A stretch of DNA of 64,000 nucleotides from Acetatifactor muris (GCA_023664365.1 JAMPFR010000007.1:1-64000); one strand, 5' to 3'; shown: positions 35,676 through 45,675, counted from the first letter of the stretch. Program-made: numbers and translations. The notes: generated by a model not told the origin, from the letters alone.

Positions 35676-36875
35676 CTATATAAGCTCCAGCAGCTTGTCC
35701 GGCTCCGCCCTGTCCCCAAAGGAGCGCTCCGCGGCCGCTTTGCCCAGCCTGTCCCGCAGCTCCGGATGATGCGCCAGTCTCTGTATCCCCTCACAGATGC
35801 TCTCCGGCGTCAAATCGCAGAACAGCCCGTCCACATTTTCGGTTACCTGCTCCCTGTTGCCGCTGCAGTCGGATACAAGAACAGGTTTTCCCAGAATCTG
35901 CGCCTCCTGTATGGCAATGCTCTTTCCCTCAAACCGGGTGGCGTGGACATAAATATCCGCCTGCCGGAAATAAGGATAGGGATTCTTCACGGCTCCCGGC
36001 AGGAGAAAATCCTCCTCCAGTCCCAGCTTTTTCCGTTTCTCCTCCAAAAGCCTCCTCTGGTTTCCCTCCCCCAGCACATACCACCGCACCTGCTCTCCTC
36101 TATCTTTAAGCAGGCTCATGGCTTCCAGCGCGGCGTCATAAGCTTTCTGCGCAGTGAGCCGCCCCACCGTCAGAACGCGGATTCCCTGAAAATCATCCTC
36201 AAAGCCCCCCGGCAGAGACGCCTTTCTCCGAATTTCTTCCACATCCAGCAGATTGTGAAATACAAAGCTTCGTTCCGCGCATTCCGGGTAGACGCTGTCA
36301 AAGGAAGCCTTCACCTCGTCGGACACCCCGAAGATTCTGTCAAACTCCAGGTAACAGTCCCTGTCCAGCTGCCTGTTATAGCCTGCCCGGCTGTAATCCA
36401 CATGCACAAAAGCCGCCTTTTTTGCCGCCTTTACATGGTCTGCCACATAATAAGCGGAGCCTCCCTCCAGATATGCCACCGCCAGATCATAATTTTCCGA
36501 AAAACGCTGTCCGCCGTCGGACAAAAGTCTCCACAACAGCTTGTCTGCCTGCACCCGTCCCTTTGCCGCCATGGCAAAAAAATTCCGAATCAGATAGGGA
36601 AGCAAACGGAAAACCGTGCCCCTGCAAAAGGCTGCCGCCATAACCCGCCGCGCCATCAGGCCTCTGCCCGCCCCGCTTAAGACCGGACTGTCATGGAAGG
36701 ATCGGTTCAGCAGCCTCACATACTCCGGAAGCTCGCTTACCATTTCTCCCTGTCCCATCAGCACATAGAGAGAAACCTCGTACTCTTTCGGATCTATCTG
36801 CCGGAGCAGATTCAGCAGCGCCGTTTCCGCCCCCGCCTGTCCCAGGGTATTGATTACAAACAGAAGCTTTTTCAT
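35676..36875 (-). CDS. Glycosyltransferase family 4
   Basis: The 399-residue GT-B protein opens KKLLFVINTLGQAGAETALLNLL and has the GT4 donor site (VLTVGRLTAQKAYDAALEA, WYVLGEGNQRR, VHATRFEGKSIAIQEAQILG). It should act on the lipid-linked or nascent EPS chain at the inner membrane face. Its ATG overlaps the DUF2304 stop by four bases, so it is translated with the preceding membrane protein. Confidence 0.9.
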   Translation of the reverse strand: MKKLLFVINTLGQAGAETALLNLLRQIDPKEYEVSLYVLMGQGEMVSELPEYVRLLNRSFHDSPVLSGAGRGLMARRVMAAAFCRGTVFRLLPYLIRNFFAMAAKGRVQADKLLWRLLSDGGQRFSENYDLAVAYLEGGSAYYVADHVKAAKKAAFVHVDYSRAGYNRQLDRDCYLEFDRIFGVSDEVKASFDSVYPECAERSFVFHNLLDVEEIRRKASLPGGFEDDFQGIRVLTVGRLTAQKAYDAALEAMSLLKDRGEQVRWYVLGEGNQRRLLEEKRKKLGLEEDFLLPGAVKNPYPYFRQADIYVHATRFEGKSIAIQEAQILGKPVLVSDCSGNREQVTENVDGLFCDLTPESICEGIQRLAHHPELRDRLGKAAAERSFGDRAEPDKLLELI

Positions 36876-37267
36876 ACGGACCTTTCCTCCATATGTCCGG
36901 ACATCTCCTCAAGCTCCTCAAGCTTCTTCCGGATTTCATCCTTTTCCAGATTCAGGAGGGACACCTGCATGGCAAGCTCCTGGTTCTTCCGCATCAGCTC
37001 CGATACCCGGGTACTGAGGAAAAAGGCTATGTAAACCACAGCAAAGCCCAAAAGCAGCACAAGGAACATACCTGTAATGCTGATATAGCGGTTCCACATG
37101 GTAGGACGCAGCAGAATGCCCGCCAGTATCAGCGCTACGCTGATAATTCCCCAGACCAGGCAGAAGGACTCCGTCATCTTCCGTCTGGCAAGGGAAGACA
37201 TGGTAATACCCAGAAGCACTACGCCCCCGCAGCAAATAATGACCCGCAGTATATCCCCTGTTTCCAT
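36872..37267 (-). CDS. DUF2304 small membrane protein
   Basis: The 131-residue protein has three hydrophobic helices (about 5-22, 34-52, 64-88) and a C-terminal coiled coil (KNQELAMQVSLLNLEKDEIRKKLEELEEM). This is the DUF2304 layout. DUF2304 proteins are usually found next to DPM1-like GT2 enzymes in polysaccharide clusters, as here, and may anchor or assist them. It lies 3 bp from the pelG stop, linking the Pel-type block to the downstream EPS genes in one operon. Confidence 0.82.
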   Translation of the reverse strand: METGDILRVIICCGGVVLLGITMSSLARRKMTESFCLVWGIISVALILAGILLRPTMWNRYISITGMFLVLLLGFAVVYIAFFLSTRVSELMRKNQELAMQVSLLNLEKDEIRKKLEELEEMSGHMEERSV

Positions 37268-37270
37268 TCT

Positions 37271-38761
37271 TTACGCCCCCCCCATTTTCTTTTTTTCCCT
37301 CTGCACTGCCGGCTGCTTTACATTTCCGCCCTTCACATAGACCAGATTGGAGGGCTTTCTTCCCTTTCCCTTTTTTAAAATACTGCCATTGCAGAAGATA
37401 TGCACATCCAGCGTTTTCTCCATCCTGCGCAGACGGTGGTACGCCACTATCCAGCCTGCAAAGGATCCTGCCACCACGCCCATCCCGAACCACAGCGGAC
37501 TTTGGCGGCTGGCATAGATACTTCCCAGCAGAGTCACTCCGAAAAAGGTGACGGACGTCATCATAGCCCCTGTCATATCGTTGAAATAATACTGAAAAAT
37601 AATGGCGGCATACATGATAAACAAAATGAAGTAGCCCGCGGCCAGACAGGGATAAATCCTCATAATCTGTCCGCCGAAGCCTATCTTGGGAAGCAGAATG
37701 AAGCAGATGAAGAAAATCACCACAGACACAATGAACTGCAGCCGGGCCAGGTTCATCAGTTCTTCCGCGAGCTGCCCGAACATCATTTTCTTGGCGTCCT
37801 GAATATCCGCGCCCCTGCCGCCTATAACCGCCTCGGAATATGCCTTGTATCTCTCGTGAAAGTGCATTTCCACCCTGGAAATAAAAATCATGCTTGCGGT
37901 GATATTGGTGAACATGGCAAGACAGGTAGCCATATCATAAGTGGGCATGCAGACAAACCCTCCCTTCACCTCCATACGCATATCCGTAGACCAGAAGACA
38001 AAATTATGGACATACATCCCCACAGTGTAAAGAGTGTTTGTAATTGTCAGCTGCCAGTGGCTCTTAAAATACTCCAGCACCTCCCTGTATTTGCCGCTGT
38101 TATGCCGGAAGTAGCTCTTTATCAGCGCCAGCTCCAGACAGCTGATAACCAGAAAGCCCACCGTCAGCGAAACCACAATACTGTAAATCACATTTACCCT
38201 GAACAGCTTTACCAGCACAAAGGACAGCAGAATTGCCGCCGCCATGCCTATCAGGAAAAACACGGAAATTTTCTTATAGTCCTTGCATATGGACAGGTAC
38301 AGCATGGAATAAAACACCATCACAAGGCTCATATAACCGCAGTAGCTGATAAAGACGAATCCCGGCTCCACCCCCAGCAGATACTCCCGGATGCAGAAAG
38401 GGATTCCCACAATGCAGCTCAGCACAATATTCAGCATCAGCCCCACATAAAAGCAGGGCAGAATATCATCGTAGGTCTCATTGTAAATCACATCCGAAAG
38501 ATACCGGGACAGCACCGCGTTAAAGGGCGCCGCCGTAGTAAGGGAAAAAATGAAAATATACAGCACCGTACAGGAACACAGCTCTCTGGAAGCATAATCC
38601 AGCTTTGAATACCCCAGTATCTGCTGCATGACAATCAATGCGCCGATGACAAGAAACATGGGCGCAATGGTGATAACCATACTGTAACCGAAGCCTATCA
38701 GATTAGTGGTAATGGTATTCTTGCTGAATATCCGGTTTAATCTTACGCCTATGCCTGCCAT
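37271..38761 (-). CDS. pelG: Pel polysaccharide transporter PelG
   Basis: The 496-residue protein with about 12 spans starts GIGVRLNRIFSKNTITTNLIGFGYSMVITIAPM, the characteristic PelG N-terminus. It keeps the family length and the LYASRELCSCTVLYIFIFSLT-type core. PelG is a MATE/PST-like inner-membrane protein that works with the glycosyltransferase PelF to make and move Pel. AGGAGG precedes the ATG, and the gene begins inside the last 13 bp of pelF. A C-terminal cytoplasmic basic tail (KKGKGRKPSN...QREKKKMGG) is present. Confidence 0.9.
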   Translation of the reverse strand: MAGIGVRLNRIFSKNTITTNLIGFGYSMVITIAPMFLVIGALIVMQQILGYSKLDYASRELCSCTVLYIFIFSLTTAAPFNAVLSRYLSDVIYNETYDDILPCFYVGLMLNIVLSCIVGIPFCIREYLLGVEPGFVFISYCGYMSLVMVFYSMLYLSICKDYKKISVFFLIGMAAAILLSFVLVKLFRVNVIYSIVVSLTVGFLVISCLELALIKSYFRHNSGKYREVLEYFKSHWQLTITNTLYTVGMYVHNFVFWSTDMRMEVKGGFVCMPTYDMATCLAMFTNITASMIFISRVEMHFHERYKAYSEAVIGGRGADIQDAKKMMFGQLAEELMNLARLQFIVSVVIFFICFILLPKIGFGGQIMRIYPCLAAGYFILFIMYAAIIFQYYFNDMTGAMMTSVTFFGVTLLGSIYASRQSPLWFGMGVVAGSFAGWIVAYHRLRRMEKTLDVHIFCNGSILKKGKGRKPSNLVYVKGGNVKQPAVQREKKKMGGA

Positions 38762-40710
38762 GTTCCGTCCTCCTGCCTTTTATCCAGATCTTCCACAGAA
38801 AAATCCTGCATTTCCGCGTCTTCCGTATCATAGACATCCAGATCGAATTCCTCCGCGTCCAGGTCTTCTATGTCGTAATCGTCTGTACCCGCGCCTCTGA
38901 ACGCATCTATGGAGAAGCCTTCCGGGTCAAAATCCGCCCCGCCCGCGGCGTCCGCCCCATAGTCGTCATCCGCCGAAACCGCCCTCCCGTAATCGCCGCT
39001 CTCCGCAGTCTCCGTCCCGTGATTTCCGTCCTCCACAGCCGCCCTTCCGTAATCGTCATCCGCTGAAGCCGCCGCAGAATCCGGCTGCCGGAGCGTCCAA
39101 CCGTATCCGCCTGCGGCAACATCTCCGTATTCATATTCCTCATGATACCTATCGTAATATTCCTGCGATCCTTTTCCGTGACCCTCCGTATCTGCAGCCT
39201 CCGAAAGCTCCGCTCCATAACCGTCCGCATCCTCCGAAGGCGCCCTGCCGTAGCCGTCCTCCTCCGCATCCTCTCCCGGCCAGATCTTCCCGTATTCCCA
39301 GCCTATTTTTGTATAAAGCTGCTCATAGGTCTCTATCATCTGCCCCAGCTGATAATTTGCCTTCAGCCTGGCGTAGCCGCACTCTCCCATGGCTTTCCGC
39401 TTTTCCGGAGACTGTGCAAGCTCCCGGATAGCCGCCGTGATTTCCTCCACATTCATGATGTGGGTCAGAATTCCCGCGGCTCCCAGATTGTCTCCTCCCT
39501 CGCCGTAGATCAGCCCTCTGCAATTCCCCACATCCGTGGCAATCACAGGCTTTTTGGCCGCATAGCTCTCCAGAATAGTCAGAGGCTGTCCCTCACTGAT
39601 GCTGGTCAGAATGGTAAAATCCATCCTGCCCAGATATTCCGCCACATTAATACGTCCGGTGAAAATCACATCCTTAACCCGCATTGCCTCCACCAGCTGA
39701 TAGCACTCCTCCGCATACTCCTTATCCTCGTCCACAGGCCCCATAATCCACAGCCTCAATGCGGGATTCTGCTCCTTTGCAAAGGCAAACGCCCGAATCA
39801 TGGTCTTAACGTCCTTGATGGGCGCCACACGAAGCACCGCGCCCACGTTCACATAGCCTTCATCCTCCGGCTGCCTCCCCGGAATATCTGCAAACCGGCT
39901 CATATCAATGCCGTTCGGCGTAACCTTTGTCTTTTCCTCCGCACACCCCAGCCCCAGCTGCAGCTGCCTCGCATGCTCATAAAGACTGGTGACTCCGTCC
40001 GCCCTTTCATAGGCGAGCCGGGACATTTTCCGGAACTGGTCAATCCACACGTTTTTGTAAATGCCCGCAACCCAGTTTGCCTTCAGCAGCTCCTCCTCAC
40101 GCTCTCTTGTGTAAATGCCGTGTTCGGATATCAGCAGACCGCTCCGGTAAAAATGCTTAGCCATGCTTCCCAGCACACCTGCATACCCCGTTGCCACGCA
40201 GTGGTAAATATCCGCCTTGGGCAGGGGGGTCTGTAAAATCAGGAAAAGCGGCATATAGATAGAGCGCATGGTCCAGAGAAAATCGGAAAAGACAATCAGC
40301 GGATACCGTCTCTGATAGCATTCCTTCACGATATTCAGAAAATCCGCTCCCATCAGCATATCGTCAACGGAAAAATGCTTTTTCTGAAACAGATTAAAGA
40401 CAGTATCCCAGTCCACATCCTCATCCAGCAGAATACTTCTCAGCGCCTTGTATTCTTCTTTATTCAACTGGGTTCTCTTCCCGCTTTTGCGCTTATGGCC
40501 CCAGTCCAGATCCTCCAGATACGCCTCGTAAACCTCCGTCAGGTTATCCGGCAGTTCATAAGAAAATTTCCCGCTCTGGGAGCGGTTGGAAATTATGGCA
40601 AGCACCACAAATTCCACCTGCGGAAAGGCCCTTATCATACTGTGAATCCAGCTGGACACCCCGCCCACCACATAGGGGTAACAGCCCTCTGCTACAATAC
40701 ATATTTTCAA
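38749..40710 (-). CDS. pelF: Pel glycosyltransferase PelF with a long acidic C-terminal tail
   Basis: Residues 1-475 are PelF: KICIVAEGCYPYVVGGVSSWIHSMI, LLISEHGIYTREREEELL, KVTPNGIDMSRF, VLRVAPIKDVKTMIRA and LTSISEGQPLTILESYAAKKP (GT4 donor site). PelF polymerises the Pel chain from UDP-sugars in the cytoplasm. The last 178 residues or so are extra to the family: an acidic, low-complexity tail built of DGYGRA/DDDYG units ending in DIEDLDAEEFDLDVYDTEDAEMQDFSVEDL. It could bind a basic partner, for example the basic tail of PelG. It follows the DUF2194 gene by 28 bp. Confidence 0.9.
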   Translation of the reverse strand: MKICIVAEGCYPYVVGGVSSWIHSMIRAFPQVEFVVLAIISNRSQSGKFSYELPDNLTEVYEAYLEDLDWGHKRKSGKRTQLNKEEYKALRSILLDEDVDWDTVFNLFQKKHFSVDDMLMGADFLNIVKECYQRRYPLIVFSDFLWTMRSIYMPLFLILQTPLPKADIYHCVATGYAGVLGSMAKHFYRSGLLISEHGIYTREREEELLKANWVAGIYKNVWIDQFRKMSRLAYERADGVTSLYEHARQLQLGLGCAEEKTKVTPNGIDMSRFADIPGRQPEDEGYVNVGAVLRVAPIKDVKTMIRAFAFAKEQNPALRLWIMGPVDEDKEYAEECYQLVEAMRVKDVIFTGRINVAEYLGRMDFTILTSISEGQPLTILESYAAKKPVIATDVGNCRGLIYGEGGDNLGAAGILTHIMNVEEITAAIRELAQSPEKRKAMGECGYARLKANYQLGQMIETYEQLYTKIGWEYGKIWPGEDAEEDGYGRAPSEDADGYGAELSEAADTEGHGKGSQEYYDRYHEEYEYGDVAAGGYGWTLRQPDSAAASADDDYGRAAVEDGNHGTETAESGDYGRAVSADDDYGADAAGGADFDPEGFSIDAFRGAGTDDYDIEDLDAEEFDLDVYDTEDAEMQDFSVEDLDKRQEDGTWQA

Positions 40711-40738
40711 AATAATCCTTCTCCCTCTGTAATGTCCT

Positions 40739-42553
40739 TTACGAGAAATAGAATCCCGTCTGTCCGGCTTCCTTTTCCAGTTCTATCTGTGCCTCGGAAC
40801 CGGTGACATGTATCAGATAAACATTTTCCTCCAGCATACTGCTTTCCCCGCCCTTTACAGCCGCTACTGCTTCTCCGTGGGTCCGCAGAAGGAACCAGGC
40901 CTCCCGGACTCCCTCCACCTTCAGCGTGACGGTATCCGCCTCTCTGCTCTGTGAATAGCTCAGATTCAGCAGATTCCGCACCCGGCCGTCGCTCTCGGTC
41001 AGTGTGACGCTGTCAAAGCCGGTCTGGCCGCTCCAATAGGTGTTGATGTTACTGGAAATCTCATCAAAATAATTTTCCCACTGATCCTCCCCGGATTCCG
41101 GCCAGAGCGCAGGCTTCAAATCAAGCAGCAGATTATAGTACCCAAGGGCTGTCTCCAGGCTCCTCCTCTGCAAATCCTGGGTATAGCTGTAGCTGTCCGC
41201 ATAGCCTGTGACGCTCTGCAGTGTAACCGCCTGATTATAGTAGGAAACCAGACCCTGTCCCTGCTGATAGCCGGTTGCCACCGTCCTTACATTCTCCAGG
41301 CTTCCCTTATCCAGCGCCTCTCTCTCTTCTCCGCTTAGTTCCCTGCCGGCGTAACAGGCGGAAAACTGATATGTCTCGGCGTTCTGCTCCCAAAAGGCTC
41401 TGTCCCTGTCCAGCTTTTCCGCCAGTGTCCCGCTGCCTCTGTATTCAAAGGTCTGACCCGCCTCTCCGCCGATTTCCTTCATTTGCTGCAGAAAGAAAAC
41501 CACATTGTCGCTTACGGGTTCACAGGCGTCGTCATAATCGTACTGCGCCATCAGGCAGAACGTAAGCTTCCGCCGGTTTTTCTCCGAAAGCGCATACAGC
41601 CCGGGCCACATAACGTCCTGCTGTACAGTGCCGGGACTGCGGCTGTACAGTTCCATAATCCTGTCCCCGTTTTCATCCGCAAACCCCGGGAATCCGGCCA
41701 CCGTCACATTCTCTGCATTGATGACCGGGTACAGGCTGTAATCCTGCCATTCATAGCAAATCGCATCCAGAAGGCCCAGCCCCGCCGGCTGCGTCATATA
41801 CTCTCCGCTTACCGCAAACACCATCGTTCCCCGGTAGCTGTTTCTCCAGATAACAGGCGGGAAAAGCTCCCTGTCTGTCTCATCCTCGTCCAGCAGCCCC
41901 GTCATGTATACCTTCGTGCCTGCCCCCAACTGATACCATGGCATAGTCAGTTCCATATCCTGAAGCTTCTTCTGCTTCTCGCTCATATCCTCCGTCGTCT
42001 TGTATACGGCCTCCCCTCCCAGAAGAAAGCCGGAATATATCTGAAGTCCTTCCGTCTCCACAGACAGCTGCTGCACCTTGGCAATTCCCAGAAGCCGCTG
42101 CATCCCCTGGCTTTTTTTCAGGGCAGCCGCATCCGGCAGCCGTAAGAACACCGTAGTGACATTCCTGTCCATCAGCTCCAGCAGCGCATCCTCCTGCTGC
42201 GGAAGCTGCAGCAGAGCCCCATCAATCAACAGCATCTCCGCCCTGTCTGTCTCTGCCGCCTCCTGCAGCTGCTCCGGGCTCTCCGCCACAGTCAGGCTGC
42301 GCTTCGTATACAGACACCACTGACTTACCACGTCGGCCAGTTCCCCCGACTCTTCCCCGAGGAAAAGGATTTTCGGCGCATCCGCATCTCCGTAAGGCTC
42401 CCACTGCTCCGCTCCCGACAAAACCGCTTCCCCCGCATATTCATTTATGTCGTAAGCGTTCCCGCTCTCCTTAAACAGCTGAAAGAACTGGAACATGAAA
42501 AACAGCACTGCCATCATGGTACATATGCTGAAAAAATTCCGACGAGATACCAT
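40739..42553 (-). CDS. DUF2194 protein (PelA-position), no deacetylase residues
   Basis: The 604-residue protein has an N-terminal membrane anchor (FFSICTMMAVLFFMFQFFQLF) and the DUF2194 body, a family that occupies the PelA position in Gram-positive pel operons. PelA proteins in Gram-negatives hydrolyse and deacetylate Pel. Here only two histidines exist in the entire chain (RTHGE and LIHVT), so the Asp-His-His metal site of CE4 deacetylases cannot form. A glutamate/aspartate-based hydrolase or an inactive scaffold is possible. It lies 20 bp downstream of the PelE-like gene. Confidence 0.72.
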   Translation of the reverse strand: MVSRRNFFSICTMMAVLFFMFQFFQLFKESGNAYDINEYAGEAVLSGAEQWEPYGDADAPKILFLGEESGELADVVSQWCLYTKRSLTVAESPEQLQEAAETDRAEMLLIDGALLQLPQQEDALLELMDRNVTTVFLRLPDAAALKKSQGMQRLLGIAKVQQLSVETEGLQIYSGFLLGGEAVYKTTEDMSEKQKKLQDMELTMPWYQLGAGTKVYMTGLLDEDETDRELFPPVIWRNSYRGTMVFAVSGEYMTQPAGLGLLDAICYEWQDYSLYPVINAENVTVAGFPGFADENGDRIMELYSRSPGTVQQDVMWPGLYALSEKNRRKLTFCLMAQYDYDDACEPVSDNVVFFLQQMKEIGGEAGQTFEYRGSGTLAEKLDRDRAFWEQNAETYQFSACYAGRELSGEEREALDKGSLENVRTVATGYQQGQGLVSYYNQAVTLQSVTGYADSYSYTQDLQRRSLETALGYYNLLLDLKPALWPESGEDQWENYFDEISSNINTYWSGQTGFDSVTLTESDGRVRNLLNLSYSQSREADTVTLKVEGVREAWFLLRTHGEAVAAVKGGESSMLEENVYLIHVTGSEAQIELEKEAGQTGFYFS

Positions 42554-42573
42554 GCCTGTCCCCTTCTTCCTAC

Positions 42574-43482
42574 TTACTGAAATACCCTGATGAGTTCCAG
42601 CATCTCATGATCCAGCACCACGGAAGAATGCTTCAGCTCATCAATTACCTCAAAGAATTTACGTTTCTGCCCGCTGTTAAAATACAGCTTCAGCAGGCAG
42701 GAAAAGGTAGCCAGCGTGTTGGGATAATGATACTCCGCCCTCTCACACCATCTTTCACAGCTTTCAAAATCTTCCAGCTCCAGATATCTTAAGCTGACTG
42801 CCTCATATCTGGCGCTGGTCATGCGAGCCCTGTCCTTGTTGTACAAAAGATCGCAAACCTCACCCATAATGCCTACATAACGTTCCTGCTCCATCTCCGT
42901 AAACACATGCTGTACCAGCACCTGATCCATATAATCTATCAATGCTTCCGCAAGCTCCAGCTGCTCCGGCTTTCCCTCCATAATGAGATTGTACTGCTTC
43001 TGCACATTGGCCCGGAAATCGTTGAGGGCGTCCTGCAGTACGCTGGCCGCATAGTGGGCCGTCTCCGTATCTTCACTGTTTAAGGCCAGCATAATAGAGG
43101 CCAGGGATTTCTGAATATCCCCCCGCACCACGTTCATCATTAATCCCCGGAGATTGTCGGTATCCGTAATCTCAATGGCTTCCTCCAGCGGCACCAGATT
43201 TCGTTCCCTGTCTTCCTCCGCATGCACAAAGGTGCGCTTTCTTTCCTTGCTGAATACCACATCCTCCAGATTCACAGGCGCTGAAAAGAACAGGCGGTAA
43301 AAAAGCTGGGACAGAGCAAAAAACAGAGGCCCCACCAACGGGCAGAGAAGCATAACCAGACTGCGGATGATACAGCTGCGGCTCTTTTTACGCTTCCGCA
43401 GCAGGTTCCAAGCCAGGTAAATCAGGACGATCAGCAGGTTTATCCCCAGCAGTATGCACAATATGATCTGCCTTGTAGTCAA
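42574..43482 (-). CDS. pelE: PelE-like protein (two spans plus helical repeats)
   Basis: The 302-residue protein has two N-terminal membrane helices (about 5-25 and 40-65) and a helical, TPR-like cytoplasmic region (LEDFESCERWCERAEYHYPNTLATFSCLLKLYF), the PelE layout. PelE links the c-di-GMP receptor PelD to PelF/PelG at the membrane. The start is a TTG (43480-43482), supported by GGCGG eight bases ahead. It sits between pelD and the DUF2194 gene, the order seen in Gram-positive pelDEA(DA)FG operons. Confidence 0.78.
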   Translation of the reverse strand: MTTRQIILCILLGINLLIVLIYLAWNLLRKRKKSRSCIIRSLVMLLCPLVGPLFFALSQLFYRLFFSAPVNLEDVVFSKERKRTFVHAEEDRERNLVPLEEAIEITDTDNLRGLMMNVVRGDIQKSLASIMLALNSEDTETAHYAASVLQDALNDFRANVQKQYNLIMEGKPEQLELAEALIDYMDQVLVQHVFTEMEQERYVGIMGEVCDLLYNKDRARMTSARYEAVSLRYLELEDFESCERWCERAEYHYPNTLATFSCLLKLYFNSGQKRKFFEVIDELKHSSVVLDHEMLELIRVFQ

Positions 43483-43497
43483 TTTCTGCCGCCCCCC

Positions 43498-45675
43498 TTA
43501 TCCGTTTGCAACAATACTGCTCTCATACCCAAGCTCCGCAAAACGCCGGATAACGAACTCCGCGTCCCCTCCATTGGTATTTGCAAGCAGGGTGTACAGC
43601 CTGCCATCCTCCAGTGTGCCGATATAGTCCGACTGGCGGAGCTTGCCGGTTAAAAGCTTTGCCGCCTCCATATAATCCTTTTCTTCCACCTGTACCGCCA
43701 GCAGGGTACACTCTGTCAGACCTCTGTTTCTGGCTGTCAGGTACGCCTTTACCAGCGTCTGGAAAGCTTCTGTCTTCAGCGTCTGCGTCCCTGCCACATA
43801 GCGCTGCTCCTCCAGCGCCACCAGATACCGATTGGCCCGCAGCACGGCGTTTTGAATCAACGCGCTGATGACTACCAGCTGATTGGCCTGTCCCAGCGTC
43901 ATACGCTCCCAGGGAATACCCCAAACCATAATAATCATCTGCATCTCTTCATTTTCAAAAATGGCGTTTGCCATCAGCGGATAATGCTCCTCCATCTTCC
44001 GGTTGATAAATACCTTCCGCTCCACCAGCGTCTCGTACAGCTCACCCATATTCGTATACTGGATGGAACTGCCCAGCTGGCGCGCCTTCTGGGAGGTAGA
44101 GGAAAACAATCTGGCGTACGCCCGGTTTGACACCGTATAGATGGCTACATCCTTGCTTTTCAACAGCTTGCCCAGCATTTCTGCAGCATAAAACAACACT
44201 TCTTCAGGGCTGTACTGATCCAGCGCCGAGGTGATACTGTAGATCTTTCCCACGCTGTCGTTCTGGTTGACTATCTGCGTCTCCAGGGCTGCCTTTACAC
44301 GCACGTTGCTGCTGTTGATATCCTGGATGTCCACAAGCTGCATATCCAGAAACTCTCTTTCGCTTTTGCTCTCCTGCTTCAGCTTGGTAATCTGGTCCCT
44401 CATATAGCCCACCACCAGTCCCAGAATAAACAGCTGCGCTATCCACACATATGTATTGGCGTCCAGCATGACCTCAAACGCCGATCGGGTATACATCTGC
44501 CGGAAACAGTAACCCGCCACCGAAAGCACCGCGGAAAGAGTCGCCTGATGCTGGCCGTAAACAATGGCAAACAATAAAACATACAACAGATAAAAGTCCA
44601 GATTGGCAAAATATTCACTGCCCACCGCCCGGTTGTTCAGCATGAAGAAGGGAATAAACAATATGACATTTTCCGCAAAGGGCAGCAGGGTTTTAAACAG
44701 CCAGCCCGCCTTGTCCCTAATCCTGTCCCCCAGGGGCTTGTCTTCTTCTCCCCCGTTGAGGAACAGATGGGATTTCCTTTTCATCTGCGCCGTAATCTTT
44801 TTTACCGTATCCTGCACCTCGCAGAAAAACGGATTCCCGAACTCGCTCTCATATAAGACGTCGGAAAGGATGGCCCTGCTCTCCTGCCCCTGTACGGGAA
44901 TCAGCTCCAGCGGCTCCTCCCATACCTGACATATCATATCCGCCAGGGCAGTCTCCGTCAGTTCCCGCATGGAAGACAGATTATAGACGGAGCTTCTGTG
45001 TTCCCGGCACATGGCCAGACGGTGTATAAATTCCACTGCATCCGTCACATAGAGAAGGGAAAATACATGGTTCTCCCCCACGGTAATGCGTTTACTCTCC
45101 AGCGCCTCCAGACACATACGGCTGCAGATATCCCTTGCATCCCTGCGGCTCTCCGGAATACCGTACACATGATCCAGCCGCAGTACAATAATGTCCTTCC
45201 CACAGCTTTTCCGATAGTTTTCACACATTTCCTCGCCCTGGGACCACACCATGGCAGGAATGCCTTCCGGCGTCACAGGCTCCGTTTCCGATATGTTCTC
45301 CGGATAGCTGCCCCCGTACACATCCTGAGTGGAAAGATACAGGAACCTGCCATCCGTATACTGGGAATAGGCCATAAGTATGTTCATCAGGCTGGCGGAA
45401 AACCGCACCGCTTCCCGCTCCACGCCATCGCCCGTCCATTTGAAATTCGTATCGTATGCCCCCATAAAAACAGTAAGCTCCGGCCTGACGCTCTCAAAAA
45501 TCTCCTTCAGGCTGTCGCTTTCATAGGGGAAATTATATTTCTCAAATATGTTCTGATAGGAAGCCTTTCCATAGCGGTCTCCCGTCAGCAGAGATATTCT
45601 GTGCCCCTCTTTATTCAGTTTGATAATCAGATTATTAATCAGATTACCGGCCCCGCCAATCAGCAATATATTCAT
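43498..45675 (-). CDS. pelD: PelD-like c-di-GMP receptor fused to an SDR domain
   Basis: This 725-residue fusion has four parts: an SDR-like domain (1-300, NILLIGGAGNLINNL), about four membrane spans (335-440), a GAF domain (470-620) and a GGDEF-like domain. The last keeps an inhibitory-site RxxD (LRQSDYIG), while the GGDEF motif is replaced by TLEDG, so it should bind c-di-GMP without making it. In PelD, this binding switches on polymer synthesis. In the SDR domain the usual YxxxK is replaced (VWSQGEEM), so catalysis is doubtful. No GGDEF cyclase lies in the window. SDR-PelD fusions are known in Gram-positive pel operons. Confidence 0.82.
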   Translation of the reverse strand: MNILLIGGAGNLINNLIIKLNKEGHRISLLTGDRYGKASYQNIFEKYNFPYESDSLKEIFESVRPELTVFMGAYDTNFKWTGDGVEREAVRFSASLMNILMAYSQYTDGRFLYLSTQDVYGGSYPENISETEPVTPEGIPAMVWSQGEEMCENYRKSCGKDIIVLRLDHVYGIPESRRDARDICSRMCLEALESKRITVGENHVFSLLYVTDAVEFIHRLAMCREHRSSVYNLSSMRELTETALADMICQVWEEPLELIPVQGQESRAILSDVLYESEFGNPFFCEVQDTVKKITAQMKRKSHLFLNGGEEDKPLGDRIRDKAGWLFKTLLPFAENVILFIPFFMLNNRAVGSEYFANLDFYLLYVLLFAIVYGQHQATLSAVLSVAGYCFRQMYTRSAFEVMLDANTYVWIAQLFILGLVVGYMRDQITKLKQESKSEREFLDMQLVDIQDINSSNVRVKAALETQIVNQNDSVGKIYSITSALDQYSPEEVLFYAAEMLGKLLKSKDVAIYTVSNRAYARLFSSTSQKARQLGSSIQYTNMGELYETLVERKVFINRKMEEHYPLMANAIFENEEMQMIIMVWGIPWERMTLGQANQLVVISALIQNAVLRANRYLVALEEQRYVAGTQTLKTEAFQTLVKAYLTARNRGLTECTLLAVQVEEKDYMEAAKLLTGKLRQSDYIGTLEDGRLYTLLANTNGGDAEFVIRRFAELGYESSIVANG

